Positions 36,576 to 50,017 are shown, numbered from the stretch's first letter. The stretch: DNA of 64,000 bases from Bacteroidales bacterium (GCA_024401855.1 JAKSKH010000003.1:1-64000); one strand, 5' to 3'. A program made the numbers and translations. The notes: generated from the letters alone by a model not told the origin.

Positions 36576-37544
36576 ATGAATTTCAGATTGTTGAAAATTA
36601 TGGCCGCTGCATCGGCGGCAGTTATTGCAATCGCTTCATGCGCCGGGAACGGGAATGGATGCAAAGAAGGTTCCTGCTGTGGAAACTGCGTGGAATTCGC
36701 CAAAAAGCTTCCTGTGGGCGTGCAGCTTTACAGTGTCCGTACGGACCTTGAAAAGGATTTCTACGGGACGCTCAAGAAAATCAGCGAGATGGGTTATGCC
36801 GGCGTTGAGTTCTACGGTGAGTATTACGGTCATTCCGCAGTTGAAGTGAAGAAGATGTGCACCGAACTGGGGCTCATCCCTTTCTCCAACCACGTTCCCT
36901 TCCAGCAGATGATAGATGACGTCGACAAGGTTATTGCGGACAATACCGTCATCGGTGTGCAGTACATTGTTTTCCCCTATATGGACGAGGCCAGCCGTCC
37001 GGGAATCGATCCCGCACAGTTCAAGGCAACGGTTGCGAAGATAGGAGAGGTCGGTGCCAAGGTTAAGGCCGCAGGTTTCCAGCTGCTGTACCACAACCAC
37101 GATTTCGAATTCGTCACTCTTGCCGACGGAACGTTGGGTTACGATTATATTTTCTCAAGCAACGACCGTTCGAATCTCCAGAACGAGCTTGATGTCTGCT
37201 GGGCCGACTATGCCGGATTCAATCCCGCTGAGGTCCTTGCAAAATATGCAGGAAACATTCCCGTGGTTCACTGCAAGGACTATCATCTTGAAGGAAAACT
37301 CAATTCCGCCCCTTACGCTCTCATAGGCATAACAACGGACAATTCCATGAAGGATGACGGCGGCTGGTTCGAGTACCGTCCCCTCGGAATGGGTCAGGTG
37401 GATATTCCCGCAGTCATCAGTGCCGCGATCGACGGCGGAGCAAGATGGCTTTGTGTTGAACAGGATGAACCCTGCGAGGGCCTTTCCAGACTGGAAGGCG
37501 TGGCAAAGAGCGTTGAATATCTCAGGTCCCTCGGACTTATGTAA
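36576..37544 (+). CDS. Exported sugar phosphate isomerase/epimerase-like lipoprotein
   Basis: A 322-residue TIM-barrel protein of the xylose isomerase-like superfamily with a lipoprotein signal (MNFRLLKIMAAASAAVIAIA, SC with C22). A cysteine-rich spacer (CKEGSCCGNC) precedes the barrel. Barrel features: GVQLYSVR, GYAGVEFYGEYYGHS, the LLYHNHDFEF strand with probable metal ligands, ELDVCWADYAG, VVHCKDYHLEG and WLCVEQDEP. Homologues in Bacteroidota are often exported and linked to glycan breakdown. The reaction is unknown. It ends one base before the convergent methyltransferase gene. Confidence 0.85.
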   Translation: MNFRLLKIMAAASAAVIAIASCAGNGNGCKEGSCCGNCVEFAKKLPVGVQLYSVRTDLEKDFYGTLKKISEMGYAGVEFYGEYYGHSAVEVKKMCTELGLIPFSNHVPFQQMIDDVDKVIADNTVIGVQYIVFPYMDEASRPGIDPAQFKATVAKIGEVGAKVKAAGFQLLYHNHDFEFVTLADGTLGYDYIFSSNDRSNLQNELDVCWADYAGFNPAEVLAKYAGNIPVVHCKDYHLEGKLNSAPYALIGITTDNSMKDDGGWFEYRPLGMGQVDIPAVISAAIDGGARWLCVEQDEPCEGLSRLEGVAKSVEYLRSLGLM

Positions 37545-37545
37545 T

Positions 37546-38250
37546 TTATTTCCTTCTGCGGAATTCTGCGACTGTCACGGCTGTAGCTACTGCTACGTTA
37601 AGTGATTCTGCACCTGAATTCCCGTATGACGGTATGCGCAGCCTGGAGTTGACTTCTTTCTCCACCGCTGCGCATATTCCGTTTGACTCATTTCCCATTA
37701 TTATGAGCCCTTCGCCGGAAAGCCCGTTGCTGTAGATGTCCGTTCCGTCGAGGAATGTACCGTAAACGGGAAGACCTGCGGCATTGAAACGCCTGCAGGT
37801 TTCGGCAATGTCGGCAGTGACCACCGGAACACGGAAAATGGAACCCATCGAGGATTGGATGACTTTCGGGTTATAAATCTCAACACAGTCCCCGGAGACG
37901 AAAAGCTTTTCAATCCCGAACCAGTCGCATATGCGGATAATGGTTCCCATATTGCCCGGATCGCGCACGGAATCAAGAGCAAGGCAGAGCCCCCTGCATT
38001 CCTCGACGCCTTTCTCCGGCTCCGGTTTCCGGACCAGGGCAAGCACCGGTGAGGGACTGCTGAATGAGCTGATTCTGGACATCGCCTCCCTGCCTATGTC
38101 TTCAATTTTCCATATCTTCTCCACCTTGAATCCGGAAGACACCGCCTCTCCCACCATCTTCTCCCCTTCCACGGTGAACATACCCGAGAGGTCACGGAAT
38201 TTCTTCTCCCTCAGCGACCTTATCAACTTAATTTCTGCATTGCTTATCAT
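37546..38250 (-). CDS. TrmH/SpoU-family RNA 2'-O-methyltransferase
   Basis: A 234-residue protein: N-terminal substrate-binding domain (RSLREKKFRDLSGMFTVEGE) and C-terminal SPOUT domain with the three motifs: ALDSVRDPGNMGTIIRICDW, IIMGNESNGI and RIPSYGNSGAESLNVAVATA. It methylates the ribose of a nucleotide in rRNA or tRNA; the target cannot be told. A TATTTTTG element lies 7 bases before ATG 38250. It is divergent from the PPi-PFK operon. Confidence 0.92.
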   Translation of the reverse strand: MISNAEIKLIRSLREKKFRDLSGMFTVEGEKMVGEAVSSGFKVEKIWKIEDIGREAMSRISSFSSPSPVLALVRKPEPEKGVEECRGLCLALDSVRDPGNMGTIIRICDWFGIEKLFVSGDCVEIYNPKVIQSSMGSIFRVPVVTADIAETCRRFNAAGLPVYGTFLDGTDIYSNGLSGEGLIIMGNESNGICAAVEKEVNSRLRIPSYGNSGAESLNVAVATAVTVAEFRRRK

Positions 38251-38257
38251 ATGTGTG

Positions 38258-38265
38258 CAAAAATA
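38258..38265 (-). promoter_or_regulatory. -7 promoter element of the SpoU-type gene, near-leaderless
   Basis: TATTTTTG on the minus strand, 7 bases (CACACAT), then ATG 38250. Confidence 0.5.
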
Positions 38266-38297
38266 TCAAAAACATTCGGTAATCGCTCCATTTTTGT

Positions 38298-38305
38298 TAA
38301 ATTTG
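38298..38305 (+). promoter_or_regulatory. -7 promoter element of the PPi-PFK operon
   Basis: TAAATTTG matches TAnnTTTG, 49 bases before ATG 38355. It probably drives the run of genes through ispG. Confidence 0.55.
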
Positions 38306-38354
38306 CAAGATTGGCGCTTACACGAAGTGTAAATTTAATTTTTTCAATAAGAAT

Positions 38355-42034
<3,680 letters not shown>

Positions 42035-42039
42035 CGGCT

Positions 42040-44205
42040 ATGAGTTTTTCTGAATTCTCACAGGATGATCTCAATCTGATTGCCAGGGAGCGTGATGCCT
42101 TGTTCGAACTTGCAGGGGCCCGTTGCCGGGACGACCGTGAACTGGAGACCGTCAAGAAGGCTTTCGAGTTTGCCAATGAGGCGCATCTCAATGTAAGAAG
42201 ACGTTCCGGAGAACCGTTCATCATACATCCCGTCAAAGTGGCGGAAATTGTGGTTGAGGAGGTCGGACTCGGATTCAAGTCAATATGCGCCGCACTTCTG
42301 CATGATGTTGTGGAGGATACCGAATATTCCGCGGACGACATACGCAATCTTTTCGGTGACAAGATCGGAGCCCTGGTCGATGGTCTTACCAAGATCAAGA
42401 CAGTACTTAACAATGAAGAACAAAAAGGCGGTGCGGTAATCTCCGAAAGCCTGCAGGCGGAGAATTTCAAACGTATACTGCTTACAATGAACGACGATGT
42501 GAGGGTTGTGCTCATAAAACTTTGTGACCGCCTTCACAACTGCCGTACAATAGAATATCTTCCGGAGCACAAGCGTGACAGGGTTTTGTCCGAGACTATG
42601 TTCATATTCATACCCCTCGCCCATCGGCTTGGCCTGTATGAAATAAAATCCGAGATGGAGAACATATGGCTCAAATACAAGGAGCCGGATGAATACAATG
42701 CCATATCCCGGAAAATCAACACCGACGTGGATGTCAGGAACCATGAAATAGATGAATTCATCTCCCCCATCAGGGATGCGCTCCTGGAATACGGTTACAA
42801 GTTCGAAATCCGCAAACGCATAAAGACACCATATTCCATCTGGTACAAGATCCACAACAAACAGGTTCCGTTTGAACAGATATACGATCTTTATGCCGTC
42901 AGAATCATATTCGATCCTGCCGAAGAGACCATGCAGGCGGAACGCAGCCAGGCATATCTGATATATTCCGTGGTGACAAACCTGTACCGCGAGAATCTTT
43001 CGAGGAGAAGGGACTGGATATCGCAGCCCAAGAGCAATGGCTATGAGGCGCTCCACTGTACCCTGATGAGCCATGTCGGGGTATGGATAGAGGTCCAGAT
43101 ACGTTCCAGACGTATGAATGATATAGCCGAAAAGGGAATTGCAGCCCATTGGGCATACAAGAATGACGGATATATCACCGAGAACGATTCCGAGATGGAC
43201 AAGTGGCTTGCGGAAGTGCAGGACATTCTGGGGAGCAAAGATGTAGGGGACATGGAGATCCTCGATCTCATCCACAGTGATCTTGTAAGTTCGGAGATAG
43301 TAGTGTTCACTCCCAAGGGAGAGCAGAAATCCATCAAATACGGTTCGACCGCCCTTGATTTTGCCTATATGATACACAGTCATATAGGAGAAAAGGCAAT
43401 TGCCGCGAAGGTGAACATGAAGCTCGTTCCCCTCTCCCATGTGCTGAAATCCGGAGATCAGGTGGAGATAATTACTGCGGAGAGCGCAAAACCGAAAATA
43501 GAGTGTCTGCAGTTCCTGACCACAAGATATGCAAAGTCCAGGGTGATTGACTACTTCCGAAAGGATTATGACGTCATTTCAAGCAACGGGGAGAAGATAT
43601 TCATGGAACGTATGAAAGCCATGGGGGTCTCTGCCGGAAACGATATCCTTAAGAAATTCATCAATTATTCCAAAATCAACGACCTGGGCGAGTTGTATTT
43701 CCGCGTCGGCCTTGGCATCCTGGGGCCTGAAGAGTTCCGTACAATCCTTACGGAAGACGCTTTGCAGCTTCCTGTCGGGGCTTCCGACAAACTGGAATAC
43801 GTGATGGCCGACTGCTGCAATCCCATTCCCGGAGACTCGATTGTCGGATTCATGTCGGGAGAAAACACCATAATCGTACATAAGAAAACATGTCCCGTTG
43901 CAGAGAACCTTGCCAGCAAGTTCGGCAACAGGGTTGTTGTACCTCAGTGGATGCTTCTTACCAAGGAATATCCTATAAGGCTTTCTCTCAGGGGAATAGA
44001 CAGGGTCGGGATACTTTCGGACATTTCCTTTTTCATAAGCGGGAGCCAGGGTTCCAACATCAGGAAGATTCAGCTTTCAACGGAAGAAGGCCTGTTTGAC
44101 GGGTATATCGAGCTTCTTGTCAGGGACAAGAAGAACCTGGACAGCATGGTCGCCGGACTCAAGAAGATAGACGGGATACAGGACGTTGTAAGGACAGACA
44201 TTTAA
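42040..44205 (+). CDS. RelA/SpoT-family bifunctional (p)ppGpp synthetase/hydrolase
   Basis: A 721-residue protein. HD hydrolase domain with the H88-D89 pair (HDVVEDTEYS) and LCDRLHNCRTIEYLP, synthetase domain (YDLYAVRIIFD, QPKSNGYEALHCT, EVQIRSRRMNDIAEKGIAAH), TGS domain (VVFTPKGEQKSIKYGSTALD), a zinc-finger/helical region and C-terminal ACT domain (IDRVGILSDISFFI). Both active sites look complete, so it should make and degrade (p)ppGpp. ATG 42040 is used rather than the TTG at 42031, which overlaps ligA. Confidence 0.95.
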   Translation: MSFSEFSQDDLNLIARERDALFELAGARCRDDRELETVKKAFEFANEAHLNVRRRSGEPFIIHPVKVAEIVVEEVGLGFKSICAALLHDVVEDTEYSADDIRNLFGDKIGALVDGLTKIKTVLNNEEQKGGAVISESLQAENFKRILLTMNDDVRVVLIKLCDRLHNCRTIEYLPEHKRDRVLSETMFIFIPLAHRLGLYEIKSEMENIWLKYKEPDEYNAISRKINTDVDVRNHEIDEFISPIRDALLEYGYKFEIRKRIKTPYSIWYKIHNKQVPFEQIYDLYAVRIIFDPAEETMQAERSQAYLIYSVVTNLYRENLSRRRDWISQPKSNGYEALHCTLMSHVGVWIEVQIRSRRMNDIAEKGIAAHWAYKNDGYITENDSEMDKWLAEVQDILGSKDVGDMEILDLIHSDLVSSEIVVFTPKGEQKSIKYGSTALDFAYMIHSHIGEKAIAAKVNMKLVPLSHVLKSGDQVEIITAESAKPKIECLQFLTTRYAKSRVIDYFRKDYDVISSNGEKIFMERMKAMGVSAGNDILKKFINYSKINDLGELYFRVGLGILGPEEFRTILTEDALQLPVGASDKLEYVMADCCNPIPGDSIVGFMSGENTIIVHKKTCPVAENLASKFGNRVVVPQWMLLTKEYPIRLSLRGIDRVGILSDISFFISGSQGSNIRKIQLSTEEGLFDGYIELLVRDKKNLDSMVAGLKKIDGIQDVVRTDI

Positions 44206-44212
44206 CGGAAAA

Positions 44213-45997
44213 ATGAAAAGACACCTACCGATATTATTAGCAGCGGCGGCGGTTCTGACGCCTCTGTTCTTCATGCATTCGTGTGCCAACACCACACAGC
44301 CCCCGACCGGAGGCCTGAAGGACACCATACCTCCGTACATCATTGATATCAATCCCTTGCCGGGTGCCGTTAATGTCCCCCGTACGGGAGCGAAATTCGT
44401 CTTCACATTCAACGAGTACTGCGTAATCAAGAATCAGAAGAACATATTTCTGTCCCCTCCGGTTACCAAGCCTGTAAAGGCTCGGTTCCAAGGGAAGAAT
44501 CTGCTGGTTTCTTTTGAAGATACACTCAAGGCCAATACCACGTATACCCTCAGTTTTACAGATGCGATAGCAGATAACAATGAGGGGAACATGTTCCCGG
44601 GTTTCTCCTATGCCTTCTCTACAGGGGAAAGAATCGATTCCATGATGATCACGGGGACGGTCAGGGATTGCAACACCCTGAAGCCCGTCAAAGGCGCCAC
44701 GGTGATGGTTTATAAAAACCATTCCGACTCCGCCATCTTCCTTGAAAGGCCTTTCGCCGCAGCGAAGACGGACGACTGGGGGTATTTCTCGATGCCCTAT
44801 CTGAAAGATACGCTATACAGGCTATATGCAATCAAGGATGCTTCGGACAACAATATCTATGATCCTGATAACGACTTGGTTGCATTCTGTGACACTTCGG
44901 TCCGTCCAGTTATGGTTGTCAACGACACGATACCTGAGATGCTCAAATATGAGATGAAAGACACGGTGTCCTGTCTTGCCAGAAGAAGTGAATATGAACT
45001 TAATCTTTTCAGGGAGAAGCCTACAAAGCAGTACATTGTGAATAAGGTCCGTCCTTCCGACAAATGCGCGTACATAACATTCATGGCGCCCAATGCCTGG
45101 ATTGATTCATTGTGGATAAAGGGATACAGGCCGGACCGCATAATAAGTGAATTCAACATTCTTCAGGACAGTCTTGTCATATGGTTGAATGACCGCAGGC
45201 GCGCCCCGGACACACTTCACCTGTATGTGAATTACCGCAAGACCGATTCTACAGGCATACTCAAGCCCTTTCTTGAGCATGTAAGGCTGACACCGGAAGG
45301 AGGACCACGCAAGAGGTATGTTTCCAGAAGGGATATCAAGCATGAGGATACGACCTGTATGTTCAAGCTTGATGCGAATCCTGAAACAGTTGAGCAGAAC
45401 GGCTTGTCCCTCGAGTTCACAAAACCGGTAGTCACCGCCCGTTTCGATTCCATGGTGTTCCGTTCCGTGAATCCCAGACAGAAGGAGGAACGTCATCAGT
45501 TTTCTGTAGAGAGGGATTCCCTGAATCTCAGACGTTACATCATAAGGCCAAGGGTCTCTATGAAGAGGGGCTATGATTACTATCTCAGAATACCTGCCCG
45601 CACATTCAGGGATATAGACGGTTTCTACAGCGACAGTACGGAGGTGAAGTATTCCCTGCCTGAAGACGAAACCCTCAGCATCCTCAAGCTTGAGATGAAG
45701 AATGTAAAGAGAAAGTACATTGTGGATTTGCAGGATGAAAAGAGCGGCAATACAGTGAGAAGCCATATCATCGACACCGACTGCAGCCTGGATTTCCCGT
45801 ATCTCAAGGAGGGGTCCTACTGTTTGCGCATTACAGCGGACGGGAACAGGAATTCCATTGTGGATACAGGCTCACTGCTTGAGCACAGACAGCCCGAGAA
45901 GGTTATTTTCTATTCCAGGAACGGAGACAGATTCATAAAGGTCATGCCCAGTTCCGAAATTACACAGGAGATTGATTTGGAGGAGATGTTCAAATGA
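44213..45997 (+). CDS. Lipoprotein with N-terminal bacterial Ig-like (Big_5) domain
   Basis: A 594-residue lipoprotein (signal ends MHSC, C24) starting CANTTQPPTGGLKDTIPPYI, the standard beginning of this Bacteroidota family. Residues 40-145 form an SbsA-type Ig-like domain (GAKFVFTFNEYCVIKNQKNI, TYTLSFTDAIADNNEGN). A carboxypeptidase-regulatory-like segment follows (MITGTVRDCNTLKPVKGATV), then a long strand-rich region without motifs. Probably a periplasmic or surface-anchored structural protein. It lies 7 bases after the RelA/SpoT gene and overlaps the next barrel gene by 4 bases. Confidence 0.85.
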   Translation: MKRHLPILLAAAAVLTPLFFMHSCANTTQPPTGGLKDTIPPYIIDINPLPGAVNVPRTGAKFVFTFNEYCVIKNQKNIFLSPPVTKPVKARFQGKNLLVSFEDTLKANTTYTLSFTDAIADNNEGNMFPGFSYAFSTGERIDSMMITGTVRDCNTLKPVKGATVMVYKNHSDSAIFLERPFAAAKTDDWGYFSMPYLKDTLYRLYAIKDASDNNIYDPDNDLVAFCDTSVRPVMVVNDTIPEMLKYEMKDTVSCLARRSEYELNLFREKPTKQYIVNKVRPSDKCAYITFMAPNAWIDSLWIKGYRPDRIISEFNILQDSLVIWLNDRRRAPDTLHLYVNYRKTDSTGILKPFLEHVRLTPEGGPRKRYVSRRDIKHEDTTCMFKLDANPETVEQNGLSLEFTKPVVTARFDSMVFRSVNPRQKEERHQFSVERDSLNLRRYIIRPRVSMKRGYDYYLRIPARTFRDIDGFYSDSTEVKYSLPEDETLSILKLEMKNVKRKYIVDLQDEKSGNTVRSHIIDTDCSLDFPYLKEGSYCLRITADGNRNSIVDTGSLLEHRQPEKVIFYSRNGDRFIKVMPSSEITQEIDLEEMFK

Positions 45998-46863
45998 GAA
46001 AACAACTGACAATTCTGATGTTCCTTCTGGTCTCAGGTACTGCCTGGGCCGGTATCAGGGATACCCTCGAATTTTCCAGGCCGGATTCGACTCTGGTTTT
46101 TTCCGACGAGTATCTTGACACGGTGAGTGTTCATAGGCAGAAAGATATAAACGACTATTCCCTCATAGGTCTGAATTACGGATACACCTTTTCCTCTTTC
46201 ATTTTCAATCCTGTCAAGACCAATGCCGTGTTTACCGGGAGACCGAACTACATATCCCTTATGTACACGCATTACAGCAAGATGTTCGATGTCCTGCCAT
46301 ATTGCGGATTCGTTATCGGAGCCCAGTTCGGACACGAGGGCTTTACCTTCAAAGCCGACGATGACGGTTGGATATCCGACGTCGACGGCGCCACCCACTG
46401 TACCCTGACGGTGATCCAGATTCCTGCGATGTGTCAGATTCACGTTGATTTCGATCCCTGCAAGATTATGGTGAACCTTGGTGTCTATGGAGGATACAGG
46501 ACTGCTGTCGAGCGCGGTGGCGGCCCTGATTTCGAAACGGAATTCGCAAGAAGCTTCCGCAGTTACGAGAGGCGTTTCGATTATGGTCTGCAGGGAGGTC
46601 TGGGCTTCGGCATAATGTTCGATCCGATAGAGATTCACTTCAACTGCATGGCCCTTTGGGGCTGGTCGAGCCTGTATGCCCCGGATTACGTCAACCCTAA
46701 ATATCACAAGGATCCGCAGTACTATTACCGGTATGCCACACCTATAGATATTGTTGCCAGTGTGGGTATAAACTTCCAGCTCAGCAAGAGGAAGGGAAAA
46801 ACGACATCAGAGATAAGAAAGGAAGCAAAAAAGCGTGTATATGGAGAGATTAAAGACAATTAA
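45994..46863 (+). CDS. Outer-membrane beta-barrel-type protein
   Basis: A 289-residue exported protein: signal peptide MRKQLTILMFLLVSGTAWA, then barrel-like strands (IGLNYGYTFSSFIFNP, YISLMYTHYSKMFD, YGLQGGLGFGIMFDPIEIHF) and a lysine-rich tail (KRKGKTTSEIRKEAKKRVYG) after the last strand. It resembles PorT-type small barrels in layout, but the family was not fixed. It overlaps both the Ig-like lipoprotein gene (4 bases) and ispG (23 bases), so part of the tail may simply result from the overlap. Confidence 0.75.
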   Translation: MRKQLTILMFLLVSGTAWAGIRDTLEFSRPDSTLVFSDEYLDTVSVHRQKDINDYSLIGLNYGYTFSSFIFNPVKTNAVFTGRPNYISLMYTHYSKMFDVLPYCGFVIGAQFGHEGFTFKADDDGWISDVDGATHCTLTVIQIPAMCQIHVDFDPCKIMVNLGVYGGYRTAVERGGGPDFETEFARSFRSYERRFDYGLQGGLGFGIMFDPIEIHFNCMALWGWSSLYAPDYVNPKYHKDPQYYYRYATPIDIVASVGINFQLSKRKGKTTSEIRKEAKKRVYGEIKDN

Positions 46864-48067
46864 AGTCAAGGTAGGTGACAGTCTCACAATAGGCGGAGAC
46901 TCCCCCATTGTCATCCAGACTATGTGCAATACGCATACGGATGACGTTGATGCCACGGTACGCCAATGTCTTGAACTCGCTGCGGCGGGCGCAGGGATGA
47001 TACGCATTACCGTTCCCGGAATGCAGGATGTTCCGCATATTGCTTCAATCAAGTCAATCCTGCGCTCGCAGGGGTGCATGGTACCTCTGGTTGCGGACAT
47101 CCATTTCTCATCGGAAACGGCGATTGCCGTCGCTGAGGTCGTGGAGAAGGTCAGGATAAACCCGGGTAATTTCCATCCGGACCATGAAAAGGCCCGGGAG
47201 CAGTTCTCACGTTTCCTGAAAGTATGCAAGGAGCATGGGACAGCGGTAAGGATAGGTCTCAATCACGGCTCGCTTGGGAAGTATATCACCGATCTTTATG
47301 GAAACACCCCCCAAGCCATGGCCAGAGCCGCTATGGAATGGCTGGAAATGTGCATTGATGCATCATTCTACAATGTGGTCGTTTCTCTCAAGGCCAGCAA
47401 TACTGTGGTGATGGTTCAGGCATACCGTGAACTTGTTGCCATGATGAAGGAGCGCGGTGTCGTCTTCCCTCTCCATCTTGGGGTGACCGAGGCCGGCAAC
47501 GGTGTGAGCGGCCGCATAAAGTCCTGTGTCGGAATAGCTTCTCTGCTCAGGGAAGGCATAGGTGACACCGTGCGTGTTTCCCTTACGGAACCTCCTGTCA
47601 ATGAATTGCCGGTGGCAAGATATATTGCGGAAAAGTTCGGTTCATGCCCCCCGTCCGAAACGGATAAAATGCTTGATATGGCTTGCGAATGGGGTCCTGA
47701 ACTGCTCAACCGTGAGGTTGATGACATGCCTGACTGTGAGTGGAAGGACGAGATTATGCAGGCCGCGAGAAGAAAATTCTATCACCCCGAATATATTGCC
47801 TGTCCGGGATGTGGCAGGACGATGTACAATCTTCAGGATACCTTTGAGGAGGTCAAGAGACGCACCTCCCATCTGAAGGGTATGGTGATAGCCGTAATGG
47901 GGTGCATCGTTAACGGACCCGGAGAGATGGCCGATGCCGACTGGGGATATGTAGGAGAAGGCGGCGGAAGGGTGTCCATATACAGAAAGGGCGTGCCCGT
48001 ATTGAAGCACGTCCCTGATTCTGAGGCTATTGACCGTTTGCTGGAGTTGATAGAAACTACAGCTTAG
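46841..48067 (+). CDS. ispG: 4-hydroxy-3-methylbut-2-enyl diphosphate synthase (short form)
   Basis: A 408-residue iron-sulfur enzyme of the MEP isoprenoid pathway that converts MEcPP to HMBPP. N-terminal TIM barrel (IGGDSPIVIQTMCNTHTDDV, VADIHFS, VRINPGNF, HLGVTEAGNG) and C-terminal cluster domain with C321/C324 in ACPGCGRT and C355 in MGCIVNGPGEMADAD. Bacteroidota IspG usually has a large extra domain between the two and is about 600 residues; here only some 60 residues link them. ATG 46841 is chosen over GTG 46835, with GGAAG upstream. The 3' end overlaps convergent pssA by 11 bases. Confidence 0.93.
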   Translation: MERLKTIKVKVGDSLTIGGDSPIVIQTMCNTHTDDVDATVRQCLELAAAGAGMIRITVPGMQDVPHIASIKSILRSQGCMVPLVADIHFSSETAIAVAEVVEKVRINPGNFHPDHEKAREQFSRFLKVCKEHGTAVRIGLNHGSLGKYITDLYGNTPQAMARAAMEWLEMCIDASFYNVVVSLKASNTVVMVQAYRELVAMMKERGVVFPLHLGVTEAGNGVSGRIKSCVGIASLLREGIGDTVRVSLTEPPVNELPVARYIAEKFGSCPPSETDKMLDMACEWGPELLNREVDDMPDCEWKDEIMQAARRKFYHPEYIACPGCGRTMYNLQDTFEEVKRRTSHLKGMVIAVMGCIVNGPGEMADADWGYVGEGGGRVSIYRKGVPVLKHVPDSEAIDRLLELIETTA

Positions 48068-48779
48068 CCAGGTAATAGACAATATTCTTCACTATATAGA
48101 GAATGAAGCTGATCATTGGAACGAATGACCAGTTGAGGTGCAGTACAATCGCAACGACTGTCGTGGCAAGCACCAGAATGGCGAACAGTATTCTCTTGCG
48201 GTTTGTTATATCCATTCCGCTCCCGAACTTGATTTTCATGGAAAACATCGGAATCTCGCATACCAGCAACGCGGACAGGATTACGGACAGTACCGGAACA
48301 AAGACCGGACCCGCCGCCCATTCTGCCAGGAAGCAGGAAGGATAATGAGCTATGAAACAGCACATCGATCCACAGAGAACGGCGCATGCGGGAGTGGGCA
48401 GGCCAAGGAAATTGACGTGCTGACGCTCATCAACGTTGAATTTGGCCAGCCTGAGGGCGCTGAAGACTGCAATGACAAGCGGAGTCCAGCAGAGCCAGCT
48501 CTCGCCGAAACTGCATATGCACATCAGCTTGTACAGCATAACGGAAGGAAGTACTCCGAAACTTACGAGGTCGCACAGCGAGTCGAGTTCTTTTCCGAAA
48601 TCGGAGTAAGCGCCAAGCGCCCTGGCTGCGAATCCGTCGAAGAAATCAAAGACAGCGGCGGCCAGCATCAGCGGAAATGCGTAGTCGAAGCGTCCCTTGA
48701 AGGCGAAAACCACGGCGATGATACCGCATACGATATTCATCGCCGTGATAAAGTCGGGAATGTATTTCGTGATTTTCAT
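48057..48779 (-). CDS. pssA: CDP-diacylglycerol-serine O-phosphatidyltransferase
   Basis: A 240-residue inner-membrane enzyme with about seven membrane segments. The CDP-alcohol phosphotransferase signature DG-x2-AR-x8-G-x3-D-x3-D is complete as DGFAARALGAYSDFGKELDS plus LCD near residues 48-70. It makes phosphatidylserine, the precursor of phosphatidylethanolamine. Subclass (serine acceptor) rests on general resemblance to Bacteroidota PssA. Its start overlaps the stop of the peptidase gene by one base. Confidence 0.9.
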   Translation of the reverse strand: MKITKYIPDFITAMNIVCGIIAVVFAFKGRFDYAFPLMLAAAVFDFFDGFAARALGAYSDFGKELDSLCDLVSFGVLPSVMLYKLMCICSFGESWLCWTPLVIAVFSALRLAKFNVDERQHVNFLGLPTPACAVLCGSMCCFIAHYPSCFLAEWAAGPVFVPVLSVILSALLVCEIPMFSMKIKFGSGMDITNRKRILFAILVLATTVVAIVLHLNWSFVPMISFILYIVKNIVYYLAKL

Positions 48780-49975
48780 TACCTGCAGCTTGTTTTCTTC
48801 TGAAGATCCTTGGAGAGAGCAGACTTATGGACCATGAAACTGAGTGTCTGGGCCTTGACATAGGCTTCGGTCGCATACCATATTCCATCGTATTTTCCTG
48901 TAACTCCCCAGGAGTTCTTGACCATGTAGTATTTCTTGCCGTTCTGGTCCTTTGCGATTCCGAAGATGAGCATGCCGTGGTCGTCCGTCATTGTCTTGTT
49001 GTCGAATTCGGTCTGCCTGCTTTCCTGTGTGGGAACAAGTTCCACGGGCTCTTCAACGGGAGCCGGTTTTCCCTCTTCCTTACCTACCCAGTGCTCCTGG
49101 TCCGAACCGGCTGTCTTCGCTCCTGTCTTGGGATCGACAAGGATGGCGAGTCCGTTCCTGGTGAATCCCGGTGAGCTTACATCTGCTCCCCATTCAACGG
49201 TATAGCCGTTCTCGATCGCTCTGTCCAGAACTGCCATAAGCTCATCTATGGGAATGTTGTATGACTCTTTGTTGCGCCAGTTGTCGCAAACCTCGAGGGG
49301 GAACCATGTATAGAAAGGATGGTGTGTGAAGGAGGTGAGGCTTACGTAGTCTTCAGGTTTGAAATTGAATGAGTCACGGTAGCTTGCGGGAGTGTATGTT
49401 TTGCCGTTTGCGGTGAAAGTTTCGGGATACTTTCCAAGATATTCCGCCACTACGGCATCGAATCCCCTCTTCCACGCTGTTGAAAGGGTTCTGTTGGGAT
49501 TTTTAACTATTGCGTTCACGTATGCCTTGAGAACGGCGTCGAGTTCAGCCTGCCTGGGCAGATCGGTTCCGTAGTTCATTCCGCTCATCTCCTGCTGGGG
49601 AACGAGTCCGTATTTACTGATGATTTCCATAACATCGTCACCTTCCGAACCTGCGCTGAATCCGAGGGCTCCGTCAAGACGGACAAACTTTTCGGCTCTT
49701 TCTGAATAAGAATGGGCCACAACAAAGAATTCCGAGAAATCGGGGTAATCCTCTTCATTCTTTATGCCGTTGATCCTGATGATTTCGGATTCTACGAACC
49801 CGATAGTGGAGAAAGCCCAGCATGTGCCGCTGGATGCCTGGTTCTTCACGGATGTGATGGGGTTCTGCTTTACAGTGGTGAACTCATACTCGGGGAACTT
49901 GACCTGCTGCTTGGGCTGAGCCGTGGCCAATACGCCCGTAACAGAGAGGAGAATAGGTAAAAACAACTTTTTCAT
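48779..49975 (-). CDS. Exported C1-family cysteine peptidase (bleomycin hydrolase/PepC type)
   Basis: A 398-residue papain-fold peptidase with a signal peptide (MKKLFLPILLSVTGVLATAQ). Catalytic cysteine C52 in SSGTCWAFST, histidine in TDDHGMLIFG near residue 330 and asparagine in MVKNSWGVTG near 350. The pattern is that of the C1B aminopeptidase group, but the protein is exported, so it probably trims peptides in the periplasm. A TATCTTTG -7 element lies at 50025-50018, 42 bases upstream. It is co-transcribed with pssA. Confidence 0.9.
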   Translation of the reverse strand: MKKLFLPILLSVTGVLATAQPKQQVKFPEYEFTTVKQNPITSVKNQASSGTCWAFSTIGFVESEIIRINGIKNEEDYPDFSEFFVVAHSYSERAEKFVRLDGALGFSAGSEGDDVMEIISKYGLVPQQEMSGMNYGTDLPRQAELDAVLKAYVNAIVKNPNRTLSTAWKRGFDAVVAEYLGKYPETFTANGKTYTPASYRDSFNFKPEDYVSLTSFTHHPFYTWFPLEVCDNWRNKESYNIPIDELMAVLDRAIENGYTVEWGADVSSPGFTRNGLAILVDPKTGAKTAGSDQEHWVGKEEGKPAPVEEPVELVPTQESRQTEFDNKTMTDDHGMLIFGIAKDQNGKKYYMVKNSWGVTGKYDGIWYATEAYVKAQTLSFMVHKSALSKDLQKKTSCR

Positions 49976-50017
49976 ATTGGTGTTCTATTATTGTTGTATG
50001 CTTCGAAGGTGTCTTTA

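Noticed and set aside
42280..43440. 386-codon open frame on the minus strand
   Set aside because: Antisense to the RelA/SpoT gene with its complete HD and synthetase blocks.
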